A stretch of DNA of 64,000 nt from Bacillus taeanensis (GTDB lineage: Bacteria; Bacillota; Bacilli; Bacillales; UBA6769). The notes beneath the pieces are model-generated. The model did no database searches. It worked only from the letters and a program-made list of their open reading frames with translations, and was not told where the DNA came from. The stretch lies in assembly GCF_003318295.1 (NCBI RefSeq), contig NZ_QOCW01000022.1, forward strand, positions 1 to 64,000, in the 5' to 3' direction. Of this stretch, positions 45,601 to 54,415 are shown in pieces. Positions within the stretch are counted from its first letter, which is position 1, and each line of letters begins with the position of its first letter. A program made the translations under genes and the position numbers.

Positions 45601-48600
45601 TAAAAATGATGCTTATGAAGGGTATAAACAATACTTGTATTCTCCGAATAGCAGTGGAAAAGTCTCTTCTAAACAAACAATTGTTGGTTTAGAGGATGGC
45701 CAATACACGGTAGCGGCGATGGTCAAACTCATGCCGCATTTAGATCCATCATTTTCTGGTGGGGTTGCTAAAATGATTATATCTCAGCCTGGTAAAGAGA
45801 AGGTGGAGGTAACAATTAAACCTCAATTAAAAGATCCGGATGGTCCTTTAAAAGAGATGTGGAACGCCGATGAGTTTGAGTATAAAGAATTCAGTACGGA
45901 CACAATCGACGTTACGGAAGGTCAATTGACTGTAGAGTTTTATATGGAAGCCCCTAAAGGAGAGACTTCCATGCAAATTGATAATGTAGAACTGCGGTTA
46001 GCGAACGCTGAGATTTCAAAGGATGTACAGGTCAACCTATATAACACTGGTTTTGAGCAAGGCTTCACCCAGTGGAGTCGAACCAATATGATCAACCACT
46101 CCATTAAATCCGAAGATGGAAAGGCGTTTGCACGAGTTACAGGTACGGATGCTTATTCATCCGATTTGTGGCAATTTAGTAATGCCCCTATTGATGGAAA
46201 CTACCAATTGTCTATTAACACTCGTAAATCTGGAAGTTTTGATAAAGCATCGGTTTATGTCACATACTCTGGCGGTACTAAAAAAGTTTCTATACCGGCA
46301 AGCAGTGATTGGAAAGAAGTAAAAATACCGAATATCGAGCTCATGAATGGTGAAGTGGTCAAGGTGGGCGTCATGACAGAAGGACAAGCCGGAAGTGTTC
46401 TGGATGTTGATGATGTAAAAATGATAGCAACAGATTCAAGCGAGCATCAAACTATATCGTATGTTGAAAGGTTAGATGCTGACACACCATATACTGTAAC
46501 CGATGATGGGAAGGCCATTGTGTTGAATTCTGCAAGTCAGGAAAAGATAAAGATAGAGTTTGTTCAAGAGAACACGGCAAAAGTATGGATGGAACAAACT
46601 GGAACATTTAAGAAAAAAGCTTCTTTTGTTGTTGATCAAGAAATAGCAAAGGTAGTCCCTAAAATAAGTGATCAAGAAGATTACGTTTTGATTCAAACGG
46701 AAAAATTGAGTTTGCGTGCTTACAAGTCTCCATTTAAGCTTTCATACTATGATGCAGCCAATACTAAGATGTTAACAGAGCATCTTGATGGTAAAGGTTT
46801 AGGTTATGATGGCGATACAGGGGTTTATTCCGCTATGAAGCTTGATCCAAATGAGCATTTCTTTGGTCTAGGTGTGGATCGTGACTCTCAATCTTTTGAC
46901 CGCAGAGGTCACAAAGTCGTAATGAAGAACGGCATGAAGGGAGGATATGGCGGAAATACTTCTGATATTTCTGGTACATTCTTCACAAGTACAAAGGGAT
47001 ATGGTCTTTACTTTGATAATACCTATGAAAATGTGACGTTTGATATGGGTGCGACAGATAGTGGAAAGTATTCTTTCAATGCACCAAATGGGGAAATGAT
47101 TTACTATTTTATGGCTGGTGAAAAGGAAAGTACTCTCACTGATATTATGAAAAGTTTTGCAAGCTTAACAGGTACTCCTCCGATGCCTCCACAATGGGCA
47201 TTAGGTTATATCCAATCTAAGTATGGATATAAGAGCTGGCAAGAAGTGAATCAGATCGTCGATACCTTTCGAGAAAAACAAATTCCTTTAGATGGTATGA
47301 TTCTTGATGTTTATTGGGCCAAAGAGAATCATTACTTTGATATGACGTGGTCTGAAGCTTTTGCTAATCCAAAAGAAAGCATGGAGGAGTTAGCGACAAA
47401 AGGGATCAAGACAGTACCGATTGTAGATCCGTACATTCAAGTAACGGCGAACAATTTTAACGAAGGCGATCAGAATGGATACTTTGTTCAAGACGTTTCG
47501 GGAAATACAATAATTTATGACGCTTGGTATGGTAAAGCAGGGTTAGTGGACTTCACCAATCCAAAAGCTGTAGATTGGTTTAATGCACAGGTGAAACTCT
47601 TACATGATGCCGGTGTGAAAGGGTATTGGATTGATCTGAATGAACCAGAAATAGAGATGGATTCGTTAAGACACCACTTCTCCAAGGGAAGCGCAGCAGA
47701 AATTAGAAATGTCTATGCATTAAACGAAGCAAAAGCTTTCTATAACGGTCATAGAAGCTACAGTGATAACCGGATATGGAGCTTGTCACGTTCCGGGTTT
47801 TCTGGCATTCAAAAATATGGGGCAACGGTATGGAGCGGGGATGTTGATGCAAGCTGGGAGTCCTTTACGCACAATATGCAATTAGGATTAAGCTCTTCGA
47901 TGTCTGGTATGCCTTATTTTACAACAGATATTGGTGGATTTAACGGCAAACCTACTGCTGAACTATATACACGTTGGATGCAGGCTGGTTCCTTTATGCC
48001 GATCTTCCGTGCGCATAATTGTGAATGTGGGGATCCAACAAACACAAGAGAGCCTTGGGTGTTTGGTGAGAAAGCAGAAGGGATTGTAAAACAAAGCATT
48101 GAACAGCGTTACCGACTACTGCCTTACATCTATTCAGCAGCCAAGCAAACAACAGACGGAAATGTGTCGTTAATGAGACCACTTGTCATGGATTATGCAG
48201 CGGATTCAAATGTATATGGTATTCAAGATCAATGGATGTTTGGTCCAAATATGCTGGTAGCTCCTATTTCTAAGGAAGGCGTTTCTAAGAGAAGTATTTA
48301 TCTTCCAGAAGGTACATGGTATGACTGGATTACCCAGAAAACATTTTCGGGAGGGCAAACGATTGAGTATGAGGCGGACTTGTCTAAGATTCCGGTATTT
48401 GTAAAAGAAGGTGCGATTATTCCGCAGCAGGAGGTACAAAATTATACAAATGAAAGACCTGCATCAGAGATAACATTGAAGGTCTATCCAAAACAAAACG
48501 GAGAATCTTCAAGCTTTACTTTATATGAAGATGACGGTAAAACCTACAAATATGAAACCCGTCAGTCGACTGATACAGTGTTTTCGTCAGCAGTATCGGA

Positions 48601-48880
48601 AGAAGGTAATGTGACACTTAAAATTGAAACGATGAATGGCAGCTTTGACGGACAGATTGAAGAGAGAACATGGGTTACAGAAATAAAGGTTAATGCGGGC
48701 AATAATAAAGAAGTTAGATCTGTGGAACGCAACGGTACAAAGTTAACATTAGTTGATTCTAAAGAAGCAGTTGAAGCAGGGAACGATGTTTGGTACTACG
48801 ATACAGAAACCGATATGTTATTGGTGAAAACGGCAAAGGTATCTACTGCTGAAGCACAAGTAATTACGACTACTAATTAA
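42632..48880 (+). CDS. Secreted GH27-GH31 fusion with internal binding modules
   Basis: 2082 aa. Signal peptide 1-33 (AFA/R). The GH27 isomaltodextranase-like barrel starts at about 40 (GPMYWITYEH, GYDMISTDGWIEGA) and is interrupted after W110 by two beta-sandwich modules (about 128-275 and 285-430). The barrel resumes at about 446 with GHTWKDWADYVKSKG. The likely nucleophile is Asp555 in YLRVDFLSWY, and the acid/base is Asp622 or Asp624 in RIDEDAF. Then follow a C-terminal sandwich, a CBM6/35-like domain (830-960), two more modules (963-1125, 1133-1268), and a full GH31 enzyme with Asp1668 in GYWIDLNEPE and Asp1737 in WSGDVD. The GH27 part parallels the 918-aa protein at 60188. The GH31 part is of a different subgroup from the two free GH31 enzymes. 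Probable role: exo-release of isomaltose plus glucosyl cleavage or transfer outside the cell. Linkage specificity is inferred. Confidence 0.85.
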   Translation: MRRSKHTQLPKAMMLTMMIALVISAFNVSSAFARDSEFTRQGAGPMYWITYEHQYRKDVFMPEHRLKENIDWMAENFKDYGYDMISTDGWIEGAALLNENGYIVSHNDRWMSDPIYMDGRDKPYLKPGKLFNGDFEYAATEGWEIKGNASYGVDKSNARNNFKFYFYKDSAYSASASQTVTGLEKGKAYRLSAWATLEDFSGSNQFIDNDMGSYAEMRISQNGEVAKSVPIKLSSSYQNYTLDVESIGDDMTVEFIIDSKLGSTSLQLDDITFEAVSSDQPPIPDGNVVMNSGFEHDETEGWIFEGEFSHGRNDDPEGDKSLWTYSEDPKKQIISQTITDLPDGNYYVSSKAKGKNGFADKGVVVEMKLSGYDKTNPEASVSQPVTTENWATYTETVNVTSGELKIEFIVDPTENQARDAGIDIDDVSVLYNTWQGYPHERYPNGHTWKDWADYVKSKGMKFGIYYNPLWISPEVVKNPDKYKVIGTDTPVADLVIIEPQDIGDGKTLQGDRFDGGQGGERALYWLNVDHPDAEKFLKGYVDFFAKQGASYLRVDFLSWYESGYDKGLGQVGIGHTREQYRKALQWMDEATKENGVFLSLVMPDLKNHGEYEQKYGDMIRIDEDAFSGGWEHISGRRQEWTNNWSQWANPFQGFTGFADISGRSSMINDGDFLRLNTFKGLYAENEKKTAVSLFTMAGSPITIADQYDTIGDNYQYYQNPELIELNKLGFAGKPIFYSNEHYKNNISRDSERWAGQLPDGSWIVSLFNRSDESKELSIDFKKALGIKEEAFVRDLWEHKDLGYRTMYSSMLEPHDSTVLKLIPKSTKKVYQTEAASYQGGAIFDNEQLGYDGVGYITGLNTKDSKVMIAVEVPKSGKFPITMKYANGNAETGTLSLSVEDVKKNVIEAPTTVSFPSTQDKWGTVEESVQLNKGLNLITLEFTAKDTGAVLMDSIQVEFGTGQLINGDFEMGNETGWTVDTFGTTVRHGVDKNDAYEGYKQYLYSPNSSGKVSSKQTIVGLEDGQYTVAAMVKLMPHLDPSFSGGVAKMIISQPGKEKVEVTIKPQLKDPDGPLKEMWNADEFEYKEFSTDTIDVTEGQLTVEFYMEAPKGETSMQIDNVELRLANAEISKDVQVNLYNTGFEQGFTQWSRTNMINHSIKSEDGKAFARVTGTDAYSSDLWQFSNAPIDGNYQLSINTRKSGSFDKASVYVTYSGGTKKVSIPASSDWKEVKIPNIELMNGEVVKVGVMTEGQAGSVLDVDDVKMIATDSSEHQTISYVERLDADTPYTVTDDGKAIVLNSASQEKIKIEFVQENTAKVWMEQTGTFKKKASFVVDQEIAKVVPKISDQEDYVLIQTEKLSLRAYKSPFKLSYYDAANTKMLTEHLDGKGLGYDGDTGVYSAMKLDPNEHFFGLGVDRDSQSFDRRGHKVVMKNGMKGGYGGNTSDISGTFFTSTKGYGLYFDNTYENVTFDMGATDSGKYSFNAPNGEMIYYFMAGEKESTLTDIMKSFASLTGTPPMPPQWALGYIQSKYGYKSWQEVNQIVDTFREKQIPLDGMILDVYWAKENHYFDMTWSEAFANPKESMEELATKGIKTVPIVDPYIQVTANNFNEGDQNGYFVQDVSGNTIIYDAWYGKAGLVDFTNPKAVDWFNAQVKLLHDAGVKGYWIDLNEPEIEMDSLRHHFSKGSAAEIRNVYALNEAKAFYNGHRSYSDNRIWSLSRSGFSGIQKYGATVWSGDVDASWESFTHNMQLGLSSSMSGMPYFTTDIGGFNGKPTAELYTRWMQAGSFMPIFRAHNCECGDPTNTREPWVFGEKAEGIVKQSIEQRYRLLPYIYSAAKQTTDGNVSLMRPLVMDYAADSNVYGIQDQWMFGPNMLVAPISKEGVSKRSIYLPEGTWYDWITQKTFSGGQTIEYEADLSKIPVFVKEGAIIPQQEVQNYTNERPASEITLKVYPKQNGESSSFTLYEDDGKTYKYETRQSTDTVFSSAVSEEGNVTLKIETMNGSFDGQIEERTWVTEIKVNAGNNKEVRSVERNGTKLTLVDSKEAVEAGNDVWYYDTETDMLLVKTAKVSTAEAQVITTTN

Positions 48881-48952
48881 AAAGTGGATTTTAGCTGTGT
48901 ATTATATAGTCCAAATAGTTTAATATTTTCGCTTATACGAATTTTGTTTGCG

Positions 48953-48993
48953 AAAAAAGAGGTTGTGTACATTCAAATCCAACCTCTTTTTTG
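48953..48993. terminator. Bidirectional terminator
   Basis: AAAAAAGAGGTTG / CAACCTCTTTTTT stem lies between the convergent fusion gene and the binding-protein gene, with T-tracts on both strands. Confidence 0.85.
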
Positions 48994-49028
48994 CTTTTAT
49001 AATAATAAAAAGGTAATGTTCGTTATGT

Positions 49029-50309
49029 TTAGTTTGTAACGGGGTCATCGGCTAAGAGCCTGTCTATTTCAGCCGCCGCGCGGTCCAAACCATCCTTAAC
49101 CGATAATTCACCCTCAAATATTTTATTCATGTATTCCGTATACACTCCATCGATTTTACGCCAGTTCTTAACGAGAGGGAGCAGGATGGCATTTTTCGCA
49201 TCTTCTCTATAAGGATAGAGGTAAGAATCTCTAGTTATTGTCGAAGCCTTGGCCACTTCTAGGTTAGTCGGTATTAATTCGGTATGCTCCAAGAGTAATA
49301 ACTGTGCTTTCTTTCCTGTCATCCATTTCATAAACGTCCATGCCTCAGCTTTCCGTTTACTGTCCTTCATAATGACCAGATTTTCGCCGCCAATTATTGA
49401 AGCAGGACCATTATTTTGTGGAAATGGTACAGGAAAGGTTAGCTTTAGAGCACTATCAAATTCTGATTTATCTAATAAACTGTAGAACCAGGGACCATCG
49501 TCTGTCATAAGCATATTTCCGGCCTTTATCCGTTCCCAATTTTCTACTGCACCTAGCTTGTCCTGCGGAAGATCAATGAGATTTTCCTTAAAAAGAGCTG
49601 TTAACTGCTCCACAGCATGGATGGTTTCGTCACTATTTAAATATCCAGAAGCTTTGTTGGCATGCTCGTCAATAAAGGATCCGCCAAGACTATAAATGTA
49701 TGGAATAGTATCCCATGGTCCTAAACCCCTGAGTCCAATAGTATATTGATAACGTCGGGCAAGCTCCAGCACTTCGTCCATCGTAATTGGTGGCTTGGAA
49801 TAGCCCGCACGCTTCAGAAGTTCACGGTTAAAGATAGGAGCCTTCGTGTAAATGTTGAGCGGCAAAGAATAATAATTATTTTTATAGAGACCTATATTCA
49901 TTAAATTTGTATTAAACCTTTTTCGGATGTTTTCGAAATCACCGAACCCGCTCAACGGTTCAAGAAGCTCTTTATATAAAAACTCGGGAATCCAGGCGAT
50001 ATGGAGTCGTACAACGTCAGGGCCACGCTTGGAAGAGGTTCGTGCGATTAAGGTGTTAATTAATTCATTATTAAAAGCCAAGTCTATAGACTCTACCTGA
50101 ATGTTTGGGTGCTCGCGCTCAAAAGCAGGGATCAACTCTTGTTCCAGTAACCTGGTTTCTTTTTCATTGTATGTGTGCCAAAAAGTAATGACGGTTTTTT
50201 CGTGATCCTGAAGTGTTTGAACCTTCTTTGGATCAGAGATCATGGACGGACTCCTACACCCGGTAAGCAATACTAGAATTAGTAAAAAGGATACCCACCG
50301 ACAATCCAT
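49029..50309 (-). CDS. Sugar-binding lipoprotein (family 1 SBP)
   Basis: 426 aa. Lipoprotein signal peptide with lipobox LTGC (Cys18), then an extracellular solute-binding family 1 fold: VITFWHTYNEKETRLLEQELIPAFEREHPNIQV, YSLPLNIYTKAPIFNRELLKRAG, MLMTDDGPWFYSLL and AWTFMKWMTGKKAQ. It would bind oligosaccharides at the cell surface. It is the third gene of an operon with the histidine kinase and AraC-type regulator (17-bp gaps). No MalF/MalG-type permease is in the window. It may therefore act as the ligand sensor for the kinase, or deliver to a permease encoded elsewhere. Confidence 0.85.
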   Translation of the reverse strand: MDCRWVSFLLILVLLTGCRSPSMISDPKKVQTLQDHEKTVITFWHTYNEKETRLLEQELIPAFEREHPNIQVESIDLAFNNELINTLIARTSSKRGPDVVRLHIAWIPEFLYKELLEPLSGFGDFENIRKRFNTNLMNIGLYKNNYYSLPLNIYTKAPIFNRELLKRAGYSKPPITMDEVLELARRYQYTIGLRGLGPWDTIPYIYSLGGSFIDEHANKASGYLNSDETIHAVEQLTALFKENLIDLPQDKLGAVENWERIKAGNMLMTDDGPWFYSLLDKSEFDSALKLTFPVPFPQNNGPASIIGGENLVIMKDSKRKAEAWTFMKWMTGKKAQLLLLEHTELIPTNLEVAKASTITRDSYLYPYREDAKNAILLPLVKNWRKIDGVYTEYMNKIFEGELSVKDGLDRAAAEIDRLLADDPVTN

Positions 50310-50326
50310 AACGTAACCCTCCTTTC

Positions 50327-51889
50327 TTAATCATTAGACGATCTTGTTGTCTGGTATTTTTCCCTATACTCCATCGGGGTTAATCCGGTTACTTTCTTAA
50401 ACACTTTGCTGAAATATTTTACATCTTTAAAGCCTGAGACCCTCGCTACATCGTAAATCCGACTTTCATTTTGCACCAATAGCTGCTTTGCTTTTCTAAT
50501 ACGCAGCTCGATCAAATAATCAACAAAGTTTCTTCCTGTTTGTTTTTTGAAGTAGAGACTGAAATAACTTTTACTGAGATGAACGATATCCGCTACACTC
50601 TGAAGTGTTAAGTTCTCGGTATAATGCGCGGATATATATTCCAGCGCCTTCGTGATCACCTGCTCGTCGTCTCCAGTATCAGTCAGTTTCCGTATAAAGG
50701 GCGTCTCGATTTCTTCCAGTTGACTAATTAGAAGGGATACCATTTGTTCCATTGTCTCCGCCCGGCAAAGCAAATCATGACGTTCAGGGAGCATTGATTC
50801 TGCGTCCCCATGCAAACGATAAGCACCCGTGATAAGGCTGCATGCCTCCTGCCGCACTTGTTCCGGGGTCAAATTTCCGCTCTTCCAGCGTTCAAGCGCG
50901 ACTTCAATCGCAGAGGAAATCGGATCGCCATTGTGAATCATTTCGAAGAAAGACGTCCAATCATGATGTCCTTCTTTTTTCATGCATAATTCTGAACTGT
51001 TTATACCATACAGACCGCCCAGTCCTTCAAAAAATCGCCTTTGGCATGCCGAGTGGCTGTTGGCAAACCCCTTGAAAATGCTATCTATACCTTGTTCTGT
51101 CACAAAGCCGGCTGACGTTGAAACATGCCATTCCTTTTCCAATAACTGCTTCCAATTGAGAAGCCGCTGTTTCGCTTTCTTATCCTGGTTCGGTAAAATG
51201 AGAAACATGCAGCTTTCATCCGCAAGCAGTGCGGCTCCTTCCTCAATTTGCATATAAAACATTTTCTGCCATTCCTCCAATAGGAACTGTACATACAGGT
51301 AGCCGTGGTTTTCAATCCATTCCTCTGCTTCATCCAGCATAAGATAGACACAGGCATAGGAACTTTCTAACCATGCGGGGGCCCAATCGGTTGGCAAAGG
51401 GGAGGTTTGCTCCTGCACGATTAATCGTTTGATTTCCTGTTCGACATTTTTCCGTGCCAGATAAACGGCTCCCTGTTGGTAATGGTTTAGTTCGGAATCC
51501 TTTTTCCGCTCTTCTTCCAGCATGGAGATACACCGCCGAAGCACGGCGAGAAGGTCCTCCTTTTTTAAGGTTAGTTTTAACAAATAATCGACTGCCCCCA
51601 GCTTAAGTCCTTCTTTTACGTATTCAAAGTCGTTGTAATTGCTGATCAGGATCACTTTGAGAAATGGGTAAAGCTTTAGTGCTTGCTGCATAAGCTCAAT
51701 GCCGCCTATCAAAGGCATTTTGATATCCGTAATGAGAATATCATAGGAACGTTTTTCAAGAGCAGCCAGTGCTTCGGCGCCGTTGGCGTATTGGTCTTCG
51801 ACTATTACTCCTTCCTTTTCCCAATCAACAAAGGCAGTGATTCCTTTACGAATGACAGGTTCGTCATCGACGATAAGAACTCTATACAT
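50327..51889 (-). CDS. Response regulator, AraC type (YesN-like)
   Basis: 520 aa. The N-terminal receiver domain has phosphoacceptor Asp55 in DILITDIKMP and an acidic pair DD at 8-9. A long middle region of about 270 residues follows. The C-terminal AraC double HTH reads NLTLQSVADIVHLSKSYFSLYFKKQTG and IYDVARVSGFKDVKYFSKVFKKVTGLTPMEYR. It pairs with the kinase 18 bp upstream. Such regulators activate polysaccharide-use genes, here probably the divergent GH31 B-GH66 genes. GC content looks higher than in the flanking genes. Confidence 0.9.
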   Translation of the reverse strand: MYRVLIVDDEPVIRKGITAFVDWEKEGVIVEDQYANGAEALAALEKRSYDILITDIKMPLIGGIELMQQALKLYPFLKVILISNYNDFEYVKEGLKLGAVDYLLKLTLKKEDLLAVLRRCISMLEEERKKDSELNHYQQGAVYLARKNVEQEIKRLIVQEQTSPLPTDWAPAWLESSYACVYLMLDEAEEWIENHGYLYVQFLLEEWQKMFYMQIEEGAALLADESCMFLILPNQDKKAKQRLLNWKQLLEKEWHVSTSAGFVTEQGIDSIFKGFANSHSACQRRFFEGLGGLYGINSSELCMKKEGHHDWTSFFEMIHNGDPISSAIEVALERWKSGNLTPEQVRQEACSLITGAYRLHGDAESMLPERHDLLCRAETMEQMVSLLISQLEEIETPFIRKLTDTGDDEQVITKALEYISAHYTENLTLQSVADIVHLSKSYFSLYFKKQTGRNFVDYLIELRIRKAKQLLVQNESRIYDVARVSGFKDVKYFSKVFKKVTGLTPMEYREKYQTTRSSND

Positions 51890-51907
51890 ATTATTCCTCC
51901 TGTTCAG

Positions 51908-53704
51908 CTAGTTTTTAATGGAAGATTCCACTATTCTTTTCAGCAAAATGCGTACTGTCGTACCTTGCTCCGGCTCGCTAGAAATAGACCATTCCCAATT
52001 TTGGTCATAATACAGCCTTAGTGTGTCAAAGATATGACGTAAACCGATACCGATATTTCCCTTTTCGACGGCAGTTTTCGGATCATTCAATTCCTTCAAC
52101 TTATCATTCCTGATACCCAAACCGTCATCGTTAATAAGAAATTCTATATCTCCGTTATTAAAATGGATCCTTATCGAGATTCGTCCATCCGTATTTTTGG
52201 GCACGATGCCATGGAATATGGCGTTTTCTACCACAGGCTGCAGGAGCATTCGGGGGATGGGGATTTTTTCTGTACCCGGTTCAATATCCAGCTCCAGATG
52301 GAATGTTTTTTCGTAGCGAAGCTCTAAAATGACTAAATACTTCCGGATAATGTCCAGTTCCTCTCCTACCGTTATGATGCTTCCACTTTTCCCCATGTTC
52401 GCTTCCAACAGATGGTTCAGTGCTGACAATACGAGAGAAGCTCGTTCGTTTTGATTCGAATCAATAAGCCAACGAAGGGTGGTAAGTGTATTATAGAGAA
52501 AGTGCGGATTAATCCGGTGCATAACAGCCCGAAGCTCTGCATGATATTTTTCACTCTGCTCACTTTCCACCTGCTGCATTAAGTTTTCGATTTCATGAAG
52601 CATTTCGTTAAACTGATTGCTCAAAAAGCCGATCTCATCGGAGGAATTAACGGTCGTTCTTTCTTTTAAATCCCCTTGTTTAACCCGCAGCATGCTCTGG
52701 GTAAGCTGTTTTACAGGCTTGGTTACCCATCCAGCAGTAAAAAGGCCGATGCCGATCGCAATTAAGGAGAAGACACCAGAGGAGAAAAATATCCAAGATT
52801 GGAGACGATCCAACTGTCCAATGATTTCATGGATTGGAACAGTACCTACAAGCATCCAGCCGTTGCTCAAAGGCTGTTTAACACCGTAATAAGGAACCCC
52901 TTTTACGGCAAACTCGAATTCCACAGCATCGTCTCCCACAATATGCCTGTACAAGTTGGGATTCTCCACCTTCTTGTTGATCATGTCGAGATTGGAATCG
53001 ATCATGATCCTTCCTTCGGTATCCACGACGAAAAACTTTCCCGTCTCCCCGAGTTTCAAGTACTCAATCGTATTCAGAATGGATCGCCCGTCCAAATGAA
53101 CCTGCACAAGTCCGATATTTTTCATGGTGTCAAAATCTTTTAAGACTCTGCTAACGGGAAGAACCAAGTCCGTATTAACGCTGCCACCGTGGAAAAGATC
53201 ATACTGAATTCCTTGCCAAACCAAAGCTCCATCCTTGAGCTTGGCTTCCTTCACCCATTCCTGGTCAGAGAGCTGTATGTTGTTAAGGTTTGTTTCGGCA
53301 AAAGTACCGCTTCCCCATCCGATGCCTTCCTCTTTTAACACATAAATAATTTTGACGAAGGAGTTGGAATAGACGGAATTATTCAATAAGGTATTAATAT
53401 ATTGAGAATCTTTTCTCTGTTCGCTTGCTGTTCTGTTATTCAATTGTAAAATAGCACGTTGAATATTCGTGTCACTGCTAATAAAATCGGAGGTATCGAT
53501 TCCAACATTCAATATGAAAGAGAGCGACTCCGCCGTCTGTTTGGCGATTTGGACGGTGGACTCCCGCACGTTTCTCTTTAAGATAGAATTAGACTCCCAG
53601 TAAAAAGCCAAACAAATAAAAAGCGTTGGAATCAATATCACGAGCAGAAAGGCCACTATGATTTTCGATGAAAAGCTTCTGGATAATAAAAATTTTTGGA
53701 ACAT
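51908..53704 (-). CDS. Sensor histidine kinase (YesM-like)
   Basis: 598 aa. A TM segment at about 15-37, an extracellular dCache-like region (about 40-300), a second TM at about 305-325, HAMP, and a His_kinase domain with His401 in INPHFLYNTL. A HATPase with N in PVVENAIFHGI and glycine boxes DDGLGI and GIGLRHI completes it. The family senses carbohydrates or envelope signals directly or through a binding protein. First gene of the kinase-regulator-binding protein operon, divergent from GH31 B across a 711-bp spacer. Confidence 0.9.
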   Translation of the reverse strand: MFQKFLLSRSFSSKIIVAFLLVILIPTLFICLAFYWESNSILKRNVRESTVQIAKQTAESLSFILNVGIDTSDFISSDTNIQRAILQLNNRTASEQRKDSQYINTLLNNSVYSNSFVKIIYVLKEEGIGWGSGTFAETNLNNIQLSDQEWVKEAKLKDGALVWQGIQYDLFHGGSVNTDLVLPVSRVLKDFDTMKNIGLVQVHLDGRSILNTIEYLKLGETGKFFVVDTEGRIMIDSNLDMINKKVENPNLYRHIVGDDAVEFEFAVKGVPYYGVKQPLSNGWMLVGTVPIHEIIGQLDRLQSWIFFSSGVFSLIAIGIGLFTAGWVTKPVKQLTQSMLRVKQGDLKERTTVNSSDEIGFLSNQFNEMLHEIENLMQQVESEQSEKYHAELRAVMHRINPHFLYNTLTTLRWLIDSNQNERASLVLSALNHLLEANMGKSGSIITVGEELDIIRKYLVILELRYEKTFHLELDIEPGTEKIPIPRMLLQPVVENAIFHGIVPKNTDGRISIRIHFNNGDIEFLINDDGLGIRNDKLKELNDPKTAVEKGNIGIGLRHIFDTLRLYYDQNWEWSISSEPEQGTTVRILLKRIVESSIKN

Positions 53705-54046
53705 AACACCCCGCCTTATTCGTTTCTTGCTTTACTCATTGTACAGGTTGAGAAGCGCCTTTTACCAATGAAGTTTTTGGAAACAGCCTGCTTGTCCAGC
53801 CTTTTATCTATTAATTAACATATCATTTTTGTCCTCTCCCATATATAAAGGTGTTTTATTTTTAATGAAGAGCGAAAAATTTTACCCCTCCTAAGTTTCC
53901 GCTAAAAGGAACTAAGGATATCCTATATTTTCAATTAAATAATTAATAAGGAAAAAACGCTTGTTTAAGTGTCATATTTTAAGCGATAAACGATAAATAA
54001 AAGGTTGACGATCCAGTATACAAGTCAGAAAAGCGTACATCTATTT

Positions 54047-54213
54047 AGTTCTTTTGAACTATATTTTCTGAAATTACACATTTTTAAAATCTAAGACTAG
54101 AAATTATCTGCCCGGTGTAAAAGGAATAACAAAAACTTAAGGCTGGCGCTATTTTACCTTTATTTAAAGAGTATTTCGAAACCGCTTTCCATCTCGGTTT
54201 GAGGACGCTTTCA
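54047..54213. promoter_or_regulatory. Palindrome and cre-like sites, GH31 B upstream region
   Basis: TAGTTC-TTTT-GAACTA at 54047-54062 is a perfect inverted repeat. CGAAACCGCTTTCC (54177-54190) and TGAGGACGCTTTCA (54200-54213) each differ from the CcpA consensus TGNAANCGNTNNCA at two positions. They suggest glucose repression of the divergent operons, but support is weak. The remainder of 53705-54415 shows a G-rich leader (GGGGAGAGGAGAG, about 54314) and no gene. Confidence 0.35.
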
Positions 54214-54415
54214 AACAATCGAATAGGATTTTTTTCCGATTGTTTAGATCTCCTTTAGTTGCTAACTTAGTAGTAAGCCTAGGAAAACAAGGTTCCGCTT
54301 GGTTGAAAATGATCGGGGAGAGGAGAGAAAGGATCTGAAAAAATAAGCTGGTGTGAAGTAGTTTTCCATTTGAAAGTTTGTCTGTGTTTAATTTAAATCG
54401 AAGAAGGAGAGAGCT

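Noticed and set aside
42632-48880. GH27 half as an alpha-galactosidase
   Set aside because: The family alone allows it, but sequence similarity to the isomaltodextranase type and the dextran-directed neighbours argue otherwise. This is not settled without assays.
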